DNA of 64,000 nucleotides from Saxidomus purpurata (GCA_022818135.1 JAFMSR010000014.1:37001424-37065423), one strand, 5' to 3'. Counted from the stretch's first letter, positions 30,851 through 43,800 are shown. Notes: generated by a model from the sequence alone, not told the origin. Program-made: numbers and translations.

Positions 30851-32112
30851 ATGAGAGAACCTTACATGGTCATTTGGTATCTTCAAACAGAATTAGAATC
30901 TTTCGAGGTAAGTACATTTCCCCTCTTTGTTTGCTCGATATTTCTCTGCCAATACATTGATCTTCATTCCTATTTGGTATTATTCTTCTTCCTTTCCCGC
31001 TGATTTCCATATAAAATAGAGAATAATTGATTTACTTCCGACGAATTTAGTAAATGAAATCATCCTCGGTTTGAATATGAAAATTCTATGTTGTTATATT
31101 CGGTATCTATTTGTTACAAAGGGATCTGTAACATTGTCTTCCGTTTGTTAACGTTACGTGTATATAATAAGTACAAGGGAAAGAACTGCCACGCTCATAC
31201 GGATTAATATCACATCGTTTGATTTATTGTTACTTGAAAAAGAACCGTTATACAACGCTCAAATATGCCTCAATTTGCCGATTAGACAATTAACTTTCCA
31301 AAAATGTATACTTTATCTACTCCAAGTGTAGCCACAATACACAAGTTTCTTTTATTTCTCACAAAGCATTCGTTTTTCCGTTGGTTTGAAACAAAGTCGT
31401 AAAACGAAACCAAACGGGGTTTTGTAAAAGCGTTCGCTGTATTGCATGAATAATGAAGGAGCGGGCTACTCTGAATGCACATTTTTAGAACATTTTTAGT
31501 AATCTCACCGAATGTATGCAATATTCTGCCGCTATCACCTCCAACAATTCTTTAATCTGACGTTCCGTGGTTTGTTTGTAAAATTCATTTCTCCATGTGC
31601 CATGATGTATCACGTGACAAAAACAGAACTGCATATTAAAAAAGATGTTCCGATTGGATGGCGAAAATTTTGTTTGGTTCTGGCTTTGTGTACGCACGTA
31701 TTAAGTGAAACCTAAGGATAGTGGTGCCAGAAAATATCTACAACGTCATATGATATGTTCCTAGGTGTTTCACCTAAAGTATTTTTATCAACCAATCAAA
31801 TTCGCCATTACACAAAACTACGTATGTAATGTCAATAATGGAGAACTTCTTCAACTTTTATCAATGTCAACAAATAGAATTTTAGACTTCTACATTGTCT
31901 GAGGCGATAGCGGCGGAATATTGCATGCAATCGGTGCGTTTACTGTTATTTTATAAATGTGCATTCAGATTAGGCTCGGTTCCTTCATTATTTATCAATA
32001 CTGCGAATGTTTTCGCTAAAAAACAAAAATAATATCAAACAGGGAATGCCACGTACCAAAAACGCAGCCTCCCCAAAACGAACCCCACAGCACCCAGAAG
32101 TGCACACCACCA

Positions 32113-32143
<31 letters not shown>

Positions 32144-33142
32144 AACACACGACACACACACACAACCATGTACACACACACATATACACCACCAACACAC
32201 ACTAGCATACAAAGCAAACACATGAGGACAAAACGAACAATTAAAGGAACACAGCTAAACCTCGTTTGTTTTGGTTTTACGACTTCGTTTAAAACCATCG
32301 GAAAAACGCATGATTTGCGAGAAATAAAATAAACCTGTGTATTATGGCGCAAGTTAGGGTAGACTAAGTATACATTTTTGGAAAGTTTAATGTCTAATGG
32401 ACAAAGTAAGGTATGTTAGGGCGTTGTATATCGCTTCCGTTACAAGTTACAATATATGAAACGATTTGATAGTAAGCCCTATGCTAATTACAGTTCTTTC
32501 CCTTGTACTTATTATGTACATGTAACGTTAACAAACGGATAGACAATGTTACAGATCCCTTTGATTTGTTATAGTATTTCATTTGTACACGTATACACTC
32601 GCGGTTTGGTGTTGGCGGTATGAAGTCACGAGTTTTTCGTGCTTTTTCATTTGGTATATATTGAATATTGTTACGCATTTCTTCGCTCGGGGTTCAGTAG
32701 TGGCAGATTACGCTTGAGTACCGACCCACCCTCCCAGTACTTAGATTTTAAGAATTCGTCGATATTCAAACGATCATATGAATGGTGATGATGATATGAG
32801 GATTATGTTGCTGATGACGCATGTTCTTCTGCTGATATCATAAATCATGTACTGGGATTTAGTTATTATACCCCCGCCAAACAAATGATGGGGGTATATA
32901 GGAGTCACACTGTGGTCGAACGATCCGTCCGTCCGTTTCATTTTTCTTGTCCAGAGCAAAACTTAAAAACTACCGCCTGGCACGATTATTGATTTGACGG
33001 CATTACGATTTTGTTGTAGTTGTATTTTAGTTTTATTCTTTATCGTGACGTATTTTCTTAACAGAACGCTGCAATGGTTGTGAAGAATCTGGAAAGCGTT
33101 CTACGCAGAGCTTTTACGTATCCTGCTTATTTCGAAGTGTAA
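30851..33142 (+). CDS. Candidate two-exon small ORF (44 residues)
   Basis: Exon 30851-30907 (ATG, 19 codons, MREPYMVIWYLQTELESFE) ends at GAG|gtaagt; exon 33065-33142 begins after 'cttaacag' and reads NAAMVVKNLESVLRRAF to FEV and TAA, in phase 0. An in-frame TGA lies just upstream of the ATG. Not a family I recognise. Both splice sites are consensus and the joined frame is continuous, but at this length chance is a real alternative. The intron holds a foldback transposon. Confidence 0.35.
30948..31020 (+). repeat. About 75-bp direct repeat, copy 1
   Basis: 'caatacattgatc', 'ctcattcctatttg', 'ttattcttcttcc', 'ttcccatat...aaaatagaga' recurs at 33638-33716. Confidence 0.7.
31117..32563. mobile_element. 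1.45-kb foldback element, 8-bp target duplication
   Basis: Arms of about 310 bp in inverted orientation: 31117-about 31425 and about 32255-32563, starting CAAAGGGATCTGTAACATTG at each end, diverged by roughly 15-20%. ATTTGTTA flanks both ends (31109-31116 and 32564-32571). An 8-bp duplication points to a hAT-type transposase acting in trans. The 0.8-kb centre encodes nothing I recognise and holds a CA microsatellite. Confidence 0.88.
32115..32190. repeat. (CA)n microsatellite
   Basis: CA runs with CG and AA interruptions inside the foldback element's centre. Confidence 0.9.
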
Positions 33143-33637
33143 TCAGTAGTCAGCAACTTGCAGATCTTTACTTTATGCTCGTCATTTCTATATTTGCTTG
33201 CTAACCATACTGTATTAGTCTTTTCCAGAGCTCTGGTTACGTGCTTTCGTTCAAGTTTCTGCTAGTTTTCCCGATCGTTGAACCACAACAGGACCTTAAA
33301 TTGTAATTTTCTGTATCGCGTTACAATGGATTTAAGTTTCGTGAATTTTTCACATGACTTTCATTGGAACGTAAGGAGACAGTGTTAATCAGTGATTGAT
33401 TTTTCTGTGAACTGGATTTTAATGATTCTAACTTTCGAACAACTTGACATGGTGTGATATCAGTGAATTATGATTAGTAAACTCATTATACATGTATATG
33501 ATACAAACAAACTTTTGAACTGTATTGAGTTATAACTGTACTTTAATCATTTGTTACTACAGTAATTTTACCAATGATATTTTAATAGAACTTATCATGT
33601 AATTACATTGTATATACTTATACCTATATGTCTTTGA

Positions 33638-33716
33638 CAATACATTGATCCTCATTCCTATTTGTTCTTATTCTTCTTCCCTTTCCCCCCTTATTTCCAT
33701 AAGAAAATAGAGAGTA
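33638..33716 (+). repeat. About 75-bp direct repeat, copy 2
   Basis: Match to 30948-31020, 2.7 kb away, in the same orientation and about 500 bases after the small-ORF exon 2. Confidence 0.7.
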
Positions 33717-33956
33717 GACAAGAGAGAGTAATATGTTTTTTATCTTTTAAATGGGGCTCGAATGATACTTAGTCTGGAGTTCCTTCCCCTTATTACTACG
33801 TAACAGATACTACTATCATAGGAAGTCGGGAACCAGACTAGAATGATACTATGTTTAATTTATATAATCTGATTCAGGAGAAAGAAAAGAAGAAAAAGAT
33901 ACGGAATCAAAGCTATTTTTGGTATGTTATTAATGCTGTTCTAACTGTATATGAAT

Positions 33957-34698
33957 TAGTGATGTTCCGATTGTCGCTAGTCGCCGACGATCGGTTAGTA
34001 AAATGAAGGGCGATAATAATCGATTACACATATTCGGTCGGCGACGTCGCGGTAAAAGTTTTATACCATACCCAAGGGAGATAATTAGACTCACGCGTTA
34101 TGGAAGAAAAAAGTTCAACAACAACTGAGTCTGATGAAAGCTTGCGGCTTTTCTCCCGTCTGGGGAGAAAAACAAAGTCAATAGCTTGGAATTATTATCA
34201 TTGACATTGACACTCTCTGATTTCTTTGCCAATACAACTTTTTGTTCATATTCGTGTTGTCTGTCTAGCACAAAAGCATACTCGGCCATCAGTTCTGTGT
34301 TAACAATTTATTTCAAAAACATCTTCTAGTCTTCTACCAGTTTCTGGCCCTTACCAGAAGGCCAACATTATTGAAAACATGACCTCAGGCCTTGGGGTCT
34401 CTTGATTTTACACAGGTTTCTATAAGAAAACCTTTGAATATTCCCTTTAAAAATCTCTTATTAGGCTCAATGCTTCGATTGGTGACATGTAGCATTACCT
34501 ATTTACTGTTCCAGCATTATAAAGGGTTAACCTGCCATAACTGTGGCAGAAACTACTTCATGTAACGGTGTAGATTGTAGCGCCTTGCTTGAATGTTACT
34601 TTTGGTTCAACCGATTATTAATCGGAAGGTTATCGATTATACCCCATCCGATTGAACCGATAATCGATTGTGAAAAATTTAACCGATTTCTATCACTA
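33957..34698. mobile_element. 742-bp hAT-like non-autonomous element
   Basis: Ends TAGTGATGTTCCGATTG and, reversed, TAGTGATAGAAATCGGTTAA. The 8-bp ATATGAAT is duplicated at 33949-33956 and 34699-34706. Subterminal 'atcgattat' motifs are repeated at both ends. No transposase. Confidence 0.88.
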
Positions 34699-34776
34699 AT
34701 ATGAATACATAAATCGATGACAGATCATTATTTCAGACAAACACTAACTTTGGTTTGTAGTGATAACATAAATATG

Positions 34777-35345
34777 TAACCAGTAACTTATTCTTTATTT
34801 GACCTTTTTCATTGTTTTCAAAAACTTTCTTTGTAACAGCGTTATTTTAGGTTTGCTTGGCCTTAAAACTGTTTAATATTGCATATTTTGAAAAAAAATG
34901 ACGATGATCTTAGCCCTGTCACCGCCGGTATTTCTTCTGTTAATTATTAGGGTTTGAATAAAGAATAAGTAACCAGTAACTTATTCTTTATTTCACTTTT
35001 TTTTCAGACACACTCTTTGTAATAGCGTTATATGAGGTTTGCTTGGCCTTAAAACTGTTTAATATTGGTAATGTGAAAAATGACGACGATCTCAGCCCTG
35101 TCACTGCCGGTATTTCTTCTGTTAATTATTAGAGTTTTTATAAAGAATAGGTAACCAGTAACTTATTCTTTATTTGACTTTTTTCAGTTTTTTCAGACAT
35201 GCTCTTGGTAATAGTTTTATATTAAGTTTGCTTGGCCTTAAAACTTGTTAACATTGGTAATGTGAAAGAATGACAACGACGTTGTCCCTGTCACGGCCGG
35301 TGTTTCTTCTGTTACTTGTTTGACTTTAAATAAGGAATAAGTAAT
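34777..35345 (+). repeat. Tandem triplication, about 190-bp unit
   Basis: 'gtaaccagtaacttattc' at 34777, 34969 and 35151. Each unit carries 'tttgcttggccttaaaac', 'gaaaaatgacgacgat' and 'gtcaccgccggtatttcttc'. Units are about 10% diverged. Confidence 0.88.
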
Positions 35346-35351
35346 CAGTTA

Positions 35352-35695
35352 CCTCCTGATAGATATAGATAGAGACATATATCTTTCTTACTTTGAGAGA
35401 TATCTGTTTAGTGTTGGGAGATAGATTTCAAAACATGAGATATATCTCTGTTAAAAGAAAGATATTTTCATACATACTGGGATATCTCTGAATTTACAGA
35501 GATACCTCCCCTATTCTAGGAGATATCTCTATGGAATCATAAATTGATTACCATAGATATATGTACGACATTGAGAGATATCTCTTTAGCGTTGTGAAAG
35601 AAGAGATATCTCTATTTAAAAAAAATAGATGTTCCGTATTCATCGCAAGCCAATTTACTATTTAATCAAAACGAGATATACATGTCTCTGATCTC
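35352..35695. repeat. AGAGATATCTCT palindrome array, left block
   Basis: Variants of GAGATATCTC recur every 25-40 bases in otherwise diverged AT-rich sequence. The motif is its own reverse complement. Confidence 0.85.
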
Positions 35696-35805
35696 TGATG
35701 TCCATGCTCAATACTGGTTTCACATAAATGATCATGTTTTAAAAAAATATATACTGATGAACCAAAGTTACAGAATTTTATGAATGAATATTTTATTTTT
35801 TACAG

Positions 35806-35955
35806 GAGAAACAGGGTCAGGAAAGTCCTCATTCATCAATTTACTGTTTGGTGAGAGTATATTGCCATGTTCATTGCTCAGTAACACACATGTGATTTGT
35901 GAAATAAGATACTGTGGTGATGGCAAAAAATGAAGTGCAAAGCTTCAGAAAGCAG
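35806..35955 (+). pseudogene. Isolated dynamin-type GTPase exon (P loop) with in-frame stop
   Basis: After 'ttttttacag', phase 1, the frame reads GETGSGKSSFINLLFGES, a Walker A / G1 motif, then ILPCSLLSNTHVICEIRY, resembling the G1-G2 region of dynamin-superfamily GTPases expanded in bivalves. A TGA follows GDGKK, after which the frame still reads SAKLQKA to a donor (G|gtaatg). The exon would be 150 nt and symmetric. No neighbouring GTPase exons are visible. Confidence 0.6.
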
Positions 35956-36510
35956 GTAATGATAGGTGTACATACAAATAAAAATGTACCCTTTTAAGGA
36001 AACAAAATCAAAGTGTGGCTTATGCCAAATGTTCTTGGTGGAATCTTGCGAGTGTTGGCACCAGTACTGGTTTTCTGGAGGAAGTGATTATAGAAATAAC
36101 ATGAACTGAACTTTTTTACTCAGTTCCACAAAATATAACTTTAAAGTTTATTGTTTCAAACAAATCATTTAAACTCAGAATTTTGCAGATGGATGAGATA
36201 CGTATGCCATGCATAAGTGCTTGTCCAAAAATAATCTGTGTCATCAGCAGTGTGCTAAGGATTGGAATAACTGCACTATCATTTGTTTGTGAACAAAATG
36301 TAAAAAAAAATATCTGTAGATTCAAAATATAATGAGTCTTTGATGTGAAAGGTAAATTCAGTAGATAAGAGTATATTGATAGAATTAGTACAGTAGGATT
36401 TGAATCTAAATTGTGCTGACTAAACATAATTTGTGATGCCATACCTGTCCTAGTTAGTGCAGATGGCACATTTATGTTTTTCTTAACTTAATACATGTAT
36501 CTATGATTTC
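35956..36510. other. Spacer between palindrome blocks
   Basis: No feature besides AT-rich sequence; a minus-strand frame at 36116-36469 has no coding character. Confidence 0.5.
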
Positions 36511-36990
36511 AAGGAGATATCTCTTAAGCTCAGAGATATCTCTGTAAACTAGGAGATATCTTTCTTTTAATAGAGATATCTCCCAATAATGACAAAGAGA
36601 TATATTTCAATGTAATATAGATATCTCTCTACCGTACAGATATATCTATCCTTCCTCAAAAAATATCTTTGAAGAGAGATATCTGTTTAAAATAGAGAGA
36701 TATCTCCGTAACGTTGATAGATATAGAAATAGAAATATCTCTCTGAAATGATGTTTAACGAAATCTCCAAGTCGAAGAGAAATCTTTTAAAGTTCAGGAA
36801 ATATATTTCTGTGATACTAAGATATCTCTCAGTGTGTAAGAGATATCTCTATTAAAACGAAAGATCATCTCTTTGAAATAACAGGTAGCTCTTTTACTAT
36901 TTAATTCAAAAAAGATAATCTGATTTCATAGCGATGCAAAATGCAAAGTGATACAAATGTATCTCTCAGCGTGAAAGAGATATCTCTTTT
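36511..36990. repeat. AGAGATATCTCT palindrome array, right block
   Basis: At least ten GAGATATCTC-like palindromes. With the left block it brackets the GTPase exon. Confidence 0.85.
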
Positions 36991-37129
36991 GAAACGAGAC
37001 AGTACATATATGCCTCTTTTTAAAATAAATAGTAAAATAGCTTGCGATAAATTTTATCTCGGAGGAATTCACGATCACAGTATTCCTTTTTTGAAAGTAC
37101 ACGATCCCAAGCTTCATATTTAAAACCAG

Positions 37130-37333
37130 TGGAGGGAACTGTTACAAGTCTTTTTCGAAACGTCCGAGTTGGGTGACATGTCCCTACGTGCCTGCGGCGT
37201 TTTGAGTCCTACACGAAGCAGCGGGGGTACAGCTTCTTGTGGCAGTCCTCTTGAGGTTGTGATGCATGAGTACCAGAACCCGGAGAGGCTGTTTGCGAGC
37301 AAGTTTTTGGTACAAGCTTTTACATTTGCTTAA
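37130..37333 (+). other. Unrecognised open frame with coding-like composition
   Basis: 67 codons from an AG (possible acceptor 'taaaaccag') to TAA, GC-richer than the flanks, reading WRELLQVFFETSELGDM to HEYQNPERLFASKFL. No family recognised. It could be a last exon or a fragment of a captured gene. Confidence 0.3.
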
Positions 37334-39713
37334 AGGGGAAGGCAAGTCAAAAAATAATTTGACTTTAAATTGAAAAATATGTTAAGAGAAACAGACTGTT
37401 GAAAACCTTTCTAAAATTGGAGTACTAAATGTGAAGATATTGAAGATTGAAAATTTTCAAAATGAAGGTTCATGGAGGCGGCCATTTTGAATTTGTGATG
37501 TCATGTCTAATAGAGTGTCTAATTTGCATATATTTGCATATTACTAAATCTTAGATTTCTCATAACTGTATTTATTTTAATAAAAGTCTTTCAACAGTGT
37601 GTTCGCATTAACAAGCTCTTCAATTCAATGCTCCTTTATATTCTGACTTGCGTTGCCCTTTCAGACTTGCATATTATCAACGCCACACTCTTTAAAATAT
37701 ATCCCTGAGTATGGATGTTCATTTTCTGTTTTGAAGACTAGAGTTTCGGTTCGAGAAACAAACTCATTCCGCTTGTTTTGATACCAGCATTGACTTTTCT
37801 TCCGTTTAGGAATTGCGTGATATGTATGACCTTTCATCGTGAGAATTGTGCGGGGATAAATGTCTGATCTGACTGGGGCTTCAGATTATTGCACTGGAGG
37901 GGGATTTTAGTAGCCAAGTAGCATGTTAAGTGTATTACCTGTCCCCGTTAGATGTCCCTCATTACTGAGCCCAATAGAATTCACCATGTGACCATTGCTT
38001 CGCATCATTTATCATCATTTTAGGTAATCCCAATGGAATGCTAAGTTCTTGAAGATCTCTTTGCTCTAAAACTTTTAAAGCAGTTCATTCCAAAGTGTCT
38101 AAGTCATTTTGCGATTCAAGACTCGGTCATTACACCATGCCTCGAAATTAAATTCCCTGTTAAGTCATGTGGAGGATCTGAATGTTCGTTATTAAGAATT
38201 ACAAAAATCAACAATAATAGACGAAACAGAAGTCCACACAAACCCGATAACTGAAATTAAAATTAAATGTCACAATTCAAACCCATTTGAGCGATCACTT
38301 TACTTAGCAACATATAAACGACCATCTGTAGAGGTGAAAACTCCAAGTCCCAAAGAGAAAACCACGTATGGGCCGTCTGTCATAACTAGATTATTTTTTG
38401 AAATAGTTTTTGTACAATATGAAATGGAAATGCAAGATTGTTGAAGGGTCACGCTAAATTTTCATGATATTTCAAAACACGTCCATTTGTGTCATTTCAT
38501 GTATTCATTTTGCGAATTTTAATAGTTTATTAGAATCACTGCTGTGATAATGATTTGGAGTGAAATTCAATAAAAGTAAAATTTCACATGATTTCAATCA
38601 GACGCCATTTCTTGTGATAAAACGCGTTTGTGTGTATAATTTCAATCACGTTCAGTGACAGCTCTACTTTGATTTGCCACATTTAAATGTAAAATATCTT
38701 CATATAAATATAACATGTATATAACTTTATATATCTATTTACATAAGAAGTTTGTTACCCTATGACACATGCTACAAAGGTTTCGAGCAGCTCAAAATTG
38801 TCAACACTTTAGCCGCTTCTAATGAGAACAAAAGGTATAAAAATAGCGACATCTAAATGTGTTTGAAGTCAGACAGAGTGAGTTCCAATCCAGGGACGCT
38901 ACTCTTGAGATCATGTGTATACTGGGTAGCCAATCCCGGTTTTCTTTTGCGACATTAAAGTTACTTTCAGTAAGATATACAAATATAATTGTCTTTGAAT
39001 ATTTATGGCGACACTTTCGTAAAAGTACAAGTGCGCATATATTTTTCCAACATATTGTACCTTCTTGTTTTATATCAGTAACGGATTAACAGTCAATTGT
39101 AATCGAACCTGTTTCACTTCAATATGATACGTGTTTTAAAGGGTTTACAGGTGGCTTGATAAGAACATATTTGATTATTTTTCATGTTGAAGTGATTTTA
39201 CAAATATCTCGTTTGGAGTTAAAGTTTTTCTCAAGTACTTCTGACAACAAGTCACCCAAGTACAGTCCTATAAGTCCAGATCATCTTGCAAAAATAATGT
39301 TTAATTCCTTCTTTATCGATGATATATAATTGTTTACATATAATATCAATGTCAGGGAACAGAATTTAATTGTCACAGAAACTGTTTTTTTGTGCTTTCT
39401 AGTGATAACTTACCGAGTTACAATTTTCACTGACCTACACTACACACTATTTCGGTCTGTTCTCACTCTTAAATGCCTTTCATTTTGCAGAATAAACTTT
39501 GGTTAGGGTTATAAATGGTTGCCATATACTGAATACTATCTTTATAACTAATTCACAAAAATTCGCTGTACCTGATGTTGCCAGTCTATGTTACAGAGCC
39601 TTCAAGATTTATGTTTTCTCGGCCGGAGACCCTCTGATTTATACGCTTTGTGCTTTCTTTTCACTGTACCACTATACAAGAAAAACAATAGTGAAACAAA
39701 TAATTAAATTGAA
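37334..39713. other. No recognisable feature
   Basis: AT-rich intergenic DNA. 'gaggcggccattttgaatttg' near 37474 recalls a dispersed repeat but ends could not be set. Confidence 0.55.
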
Positions 39714-39737
39714 TTATATATATATATATATATATTT
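39714..39737. repeat. (TA)n microsatellite
   Basis: About 12 TA units. Confidence 0.9.
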
Positions 39738-40189
39738 ATCAACGATCACGCATACGCGCACCGTAAACATCGGGATTTATGTTTCATAAAAAGAAAGAAA
39801 CAAACATAAATTTGTTTCACTCTATATTTGTCAAATTCAAATAAATATTTAACAATGAAACATTTATTCTCAAGTTACAATAACATACCATTGTCGCAAC
39901 TTGAAAACAAATTATTTATTTGTCTGCATGGGGTAATTAATTGAAATTTAATTTAAATGACTTTGATAAACTTTACCCACTTGCTGGCAACATTTTTGGG
40001 CTCAAGGTTTTGTTTTGTTTGAACGGTAAATGCTGAATGGATGAAATATTTGTACAAACGGTTGGTTTGGGTGAGTTTATTAAACCCCAGACTATGGAGA
40101 CAATTAAGTCATGTCAGCGTGTGTGGGAATAGGAGTGTCTGTATTGAATACTCACAAGGAGAAATGTTTTGTTACCTACAACACGTTAC

Positions 40190-40410
40190 AGGATCGAAGG
40201 ATCGAAGGGCCCCGGGTTCGATCCCTATCATCGCTATGTCGGTAGTGTCCTTAGGCAAGACACAAATAATTCCACATTGCCTCTCTCTCTTCGAGGTTGA
40301 TTCCATCTGGAATGAGTCTCGAGAGCGATTAATCTAAGATGTAAGAACTTGTTTCGCAATCGAGAATAAATAAATTAGTGTATATATATATATACTAGGT
40401 GTATATATAT
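40190..40410 (+). mobile_element. SINE-B copy 1
   Basis: B box CCCCGGGTTCGATCCC, then 'tcggtagtgtccttaggcaag', 'acacaaataattccacattg', 'cctctctctcttcgagg', 'ttgattccatctggaatgag', 'cgattaatctaa', 'aacttgtttcgcaatcgag', and an AATAAATAAATT tail. A box decayed. The same body is at 50181-50480. Confidence 0.8.
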
Positions 40411-40649
40411 ATATACAAAAGTAATGTTGCTTTATGGCCATATTCATTGAAAGAACTGACGGATGACTTTTGTACTGACTTTCCTTACATGTTGTAATGC
40501 TGCTTCTATTATAATAATTTTTGCATTGTCTATGGCATAGCTTTGCAAGATTTATACATGTATTATCGGTTTGGAAAAAAAATCTCTGTCGTGTACGGAC
40601 ATAACACCTGGACAGACGAACAGCTTTTTCAGATTCATTACTGACCCGC

Positions 40650-40805
40650 AACCGTGATCGAGTGATGCCGATAAGATCACATACCCTCTCCCTGAAGGAT
40701 TACAGGTTCAAGCACCTATACCGAACTGACTCCAAACGTGAGAAAGTTTGCAGTTTCTTCGAGAGGATAAGAGCCTTGTACTGATCCAAGAAATTTAAGA
40801 TACAC
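40650..40805 (+). mobile_element. SINE-A copy
   Basis: 'gtgatcgagtgatgccgataag' head, B-box-like ACAGGTTCAAGC, body 'gagaaagtttgcagtttctt'. Diverged. Confidence 0.6.
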
Positions 40806-43800
40806 CACCCTTTTGACAAACATTTAGCCAACACCTTAAGTAGATGTCTTCGGGATGGGTTGACTGCGTCGTCTTCTTTTATCAGTCACCCCTGTCTTAA
40901 GTTGTACACTCAAACTAAAACACTACAAGAAAACATTTTATTTTTGTGTGAATGCAGTAACAAAATATTTTCCGTTGACATTTGAAGGTGAACGATCGGC
41001 GTTTTAAGTGGGAATCATGTTTATTTAATGTTACTGTGATTCGGTACAAGTTACAATGTGCTCGCTGTGGTCAAATTGGCCGCTGACCCCGTCTTGTCTG
41101 CACTAGTCTAAATGTCAAACACGAAGTCTGACGTCCGCTTTATCCGAATCTCAAATATTTTGGTAGAACGCGGTCAAGTCTGACATCACTAAATATGTTT
41201 ATGTGTATGTGTGATAACAAAATAGGGGTCATTTATTGCAGTTATGTAAGACACACATATATATGTGTATAGATGAAAACAATTATTCTACACTTACCGG
41301 TAAATAATTAGTCCCAGCAACATGAAAATATTTTAATGTACGCGCATGTGTACGCACAGCGGGTTACTAGCCATAAACAGTTGAAGGTTTTTAACTGCTG
41401 GTAGTTCTTTAAAATAACAGGAGTGGAATGAACAACAGGGGAATGCGGTTTGTAAAATAAACTCCAAGTTTGTGACATAAGATGTACACACTCTGTCTTA
41501 ATCGGTTATTAACCCTATGTGGTTATATATATATTATGTCTTTATAATAAAATCATGCACTTGAACGTTTGTTTTATATAAAAGTCTCCGTGCATTCAAC
41601 TTTAAGAGTTTTTGATTTACAGTTTACGACCTTGCATACAGTGCTATGACGAACATTTATTTAGTAATCAGTCTTTTACAATGTGACCTTAGACCTGAGG
41701 AATAGCTGAAATACCGGGGGTGGATATTGATGAACCACTTCTTGCCTAATTTCGTTACAAATATCTGAAAATAAAGACGTCACGTTGTAAATTATTGTAA
41801 ATATATGTCTAAAGAACATTTTAATTCTCAAATTGCGTGTGATAATAAACCAACAGGCGTATTGTAGTGTTATCATATCTATACTGGATGTAGGCGGTGC
41901 ATTCTGACCTTGCTAGATACATGGTCTGAGCTTGTCGTACTTTGAGCCTTTTTCAGAACTCGTGCCATATCAAAAACCAAACAGACATGACAGTACTTTA
42001 GGTTCACCGGGGGAATTTACCTGTCAAGTGTTGATTTTATGATAAACTATTCAGTATTATTAACACATGTCCATTTGTTTATCTACTATTGTTTTAGACT
42101 TTAAAACAATAATAAATGTTTGCTTATCTGGCAATTTCTATATACCCTGGGTATTACCCTCCGAATGCGTCATGACAAAATGATGTATCGAACACGACCC
42201 CCAGTCACTGTCATAGCGGTAAGGGTGACGGATTATCGCGGTAAATCTGTTACGGGTGGTGGAACCGCATAACTTAACAATGATATTAACGACTTCTACT
42301 AAGGTGCATGACTGTAATGCACAGGTGAATGTCTTTAAAAAGTTCATTTACTCCACCGAACATGTTTTACCACTGCGTGTATAAGGAGCGTTAGTCAATA
42401 AACTTGGTTAAAATCGGAATTAATTTCTACAACTTGAACTTGTACTTTTCGTAATCATGTGGGTCATTAGAAGTTAATCAAATACATTGAATATTTAAAT
42501 GTCCGTTTTCATTTTGAGGTACACAGCTCTCCCAGACAGCAATTGGCTATCTTAAAGAGAAACATTGCTAATCACAAATCAAACAATATGACAAACAGAC
42601 CTACGATCCTGTTTATCTTTCAATTAGAATTATAATCAACAGATATGAACCAGTACAAGGCAACGGTCGAACAGTCGTAGATATTGTTTCTTAACTTGAA
42701 GTTTTGTGTTCCCGTCCAGACATTCAACTTGACTTTAAAGATATCTTAACTGCAAAGTTTACTTTTATTAGTCAGTTTTTGTATTGTTATATTTTCTACA
42801 TAGGAGAAAAACAACAATTGAACTCGCTTGTAAGTTATTGTGTTTGACAGAACTGTATCTATTCGTAGATTTTAAAATAATTGTTAAGTTTTGTTATAGG
42901 TTGAAATATTACTCAAAGCACATCTTTTTTTTAACAAAATGGAACAGCAACAGGAGATAGTCAGCGGTCAATACAAAACAGAAGTCACATACAAATCAAA
43001 TTTACGACATTTTCAGAAGCCTGTTTTTCCTTTTTTCATGTTCATTATAAGTTTTTTAATAATTTTTTATGCAAACGATACGTATATAGTAATCGTCCCA
43101 TTTTTGAAGTTGTCAACGTGTTTGTCCATTTCATCTTTTATGTATTTATGTATGCACGTATGTATTTTCTAAATTGATTTGTTTAATGAGCTTAGTTTTT
43201 TTAAGTGTCTGTCTTAACTTTTGTTTTAACAAATGTACAGAAAAAAATTAATTTTAAAGTACTTATGAAAGAACAGCGTTCTTGTAGAAAATGTAACGGA
43301 ACCTAAACTGTGGATATAACTTTTCACACTGATAATATTATAAACTTTTGTATATGAAGCGATGAGACAGTTACATCAATGTTTACTGACAATAGGAGTC
43401 TATGGATACGGTTGCCCGCCGTGTTCAACGTTGCCAACGCCGTTAGCAGTTTGTACAATTCATTGCCCAGCGGATCTTAAGATTTTCGCCCTGTTTCCAT
43501 CATATATAATTATTTTATACCAAATAAAGCAAGTGCGATTTCGTAGCGTTTTCTTACTTTGGTTAAAAAACTAAGAAGTTCTATAAGGAACTGCAGAAAC
43601 AAAAGGAATGTCAATACATACAGACCCGGATATACCCACTTTCATTAATTTGAACGTTATAATTATTAATAAGGCCATTTGATACTTTATTTACACTATA
43701 CTTTTGACATTTGTTCACAACATTTTAAATGTTTAACAATTTGGCAAAAATACTAACATACGCAACTGCATTGTTCTGTCGTGCGAGTTAAAAATGGTTT

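Noticed and set aside
42939..43172. ATG with good context, 77 codons
   Set aside because: After about 25 codons it becomes AT-driven hydrophobic sequence; no splice link found.
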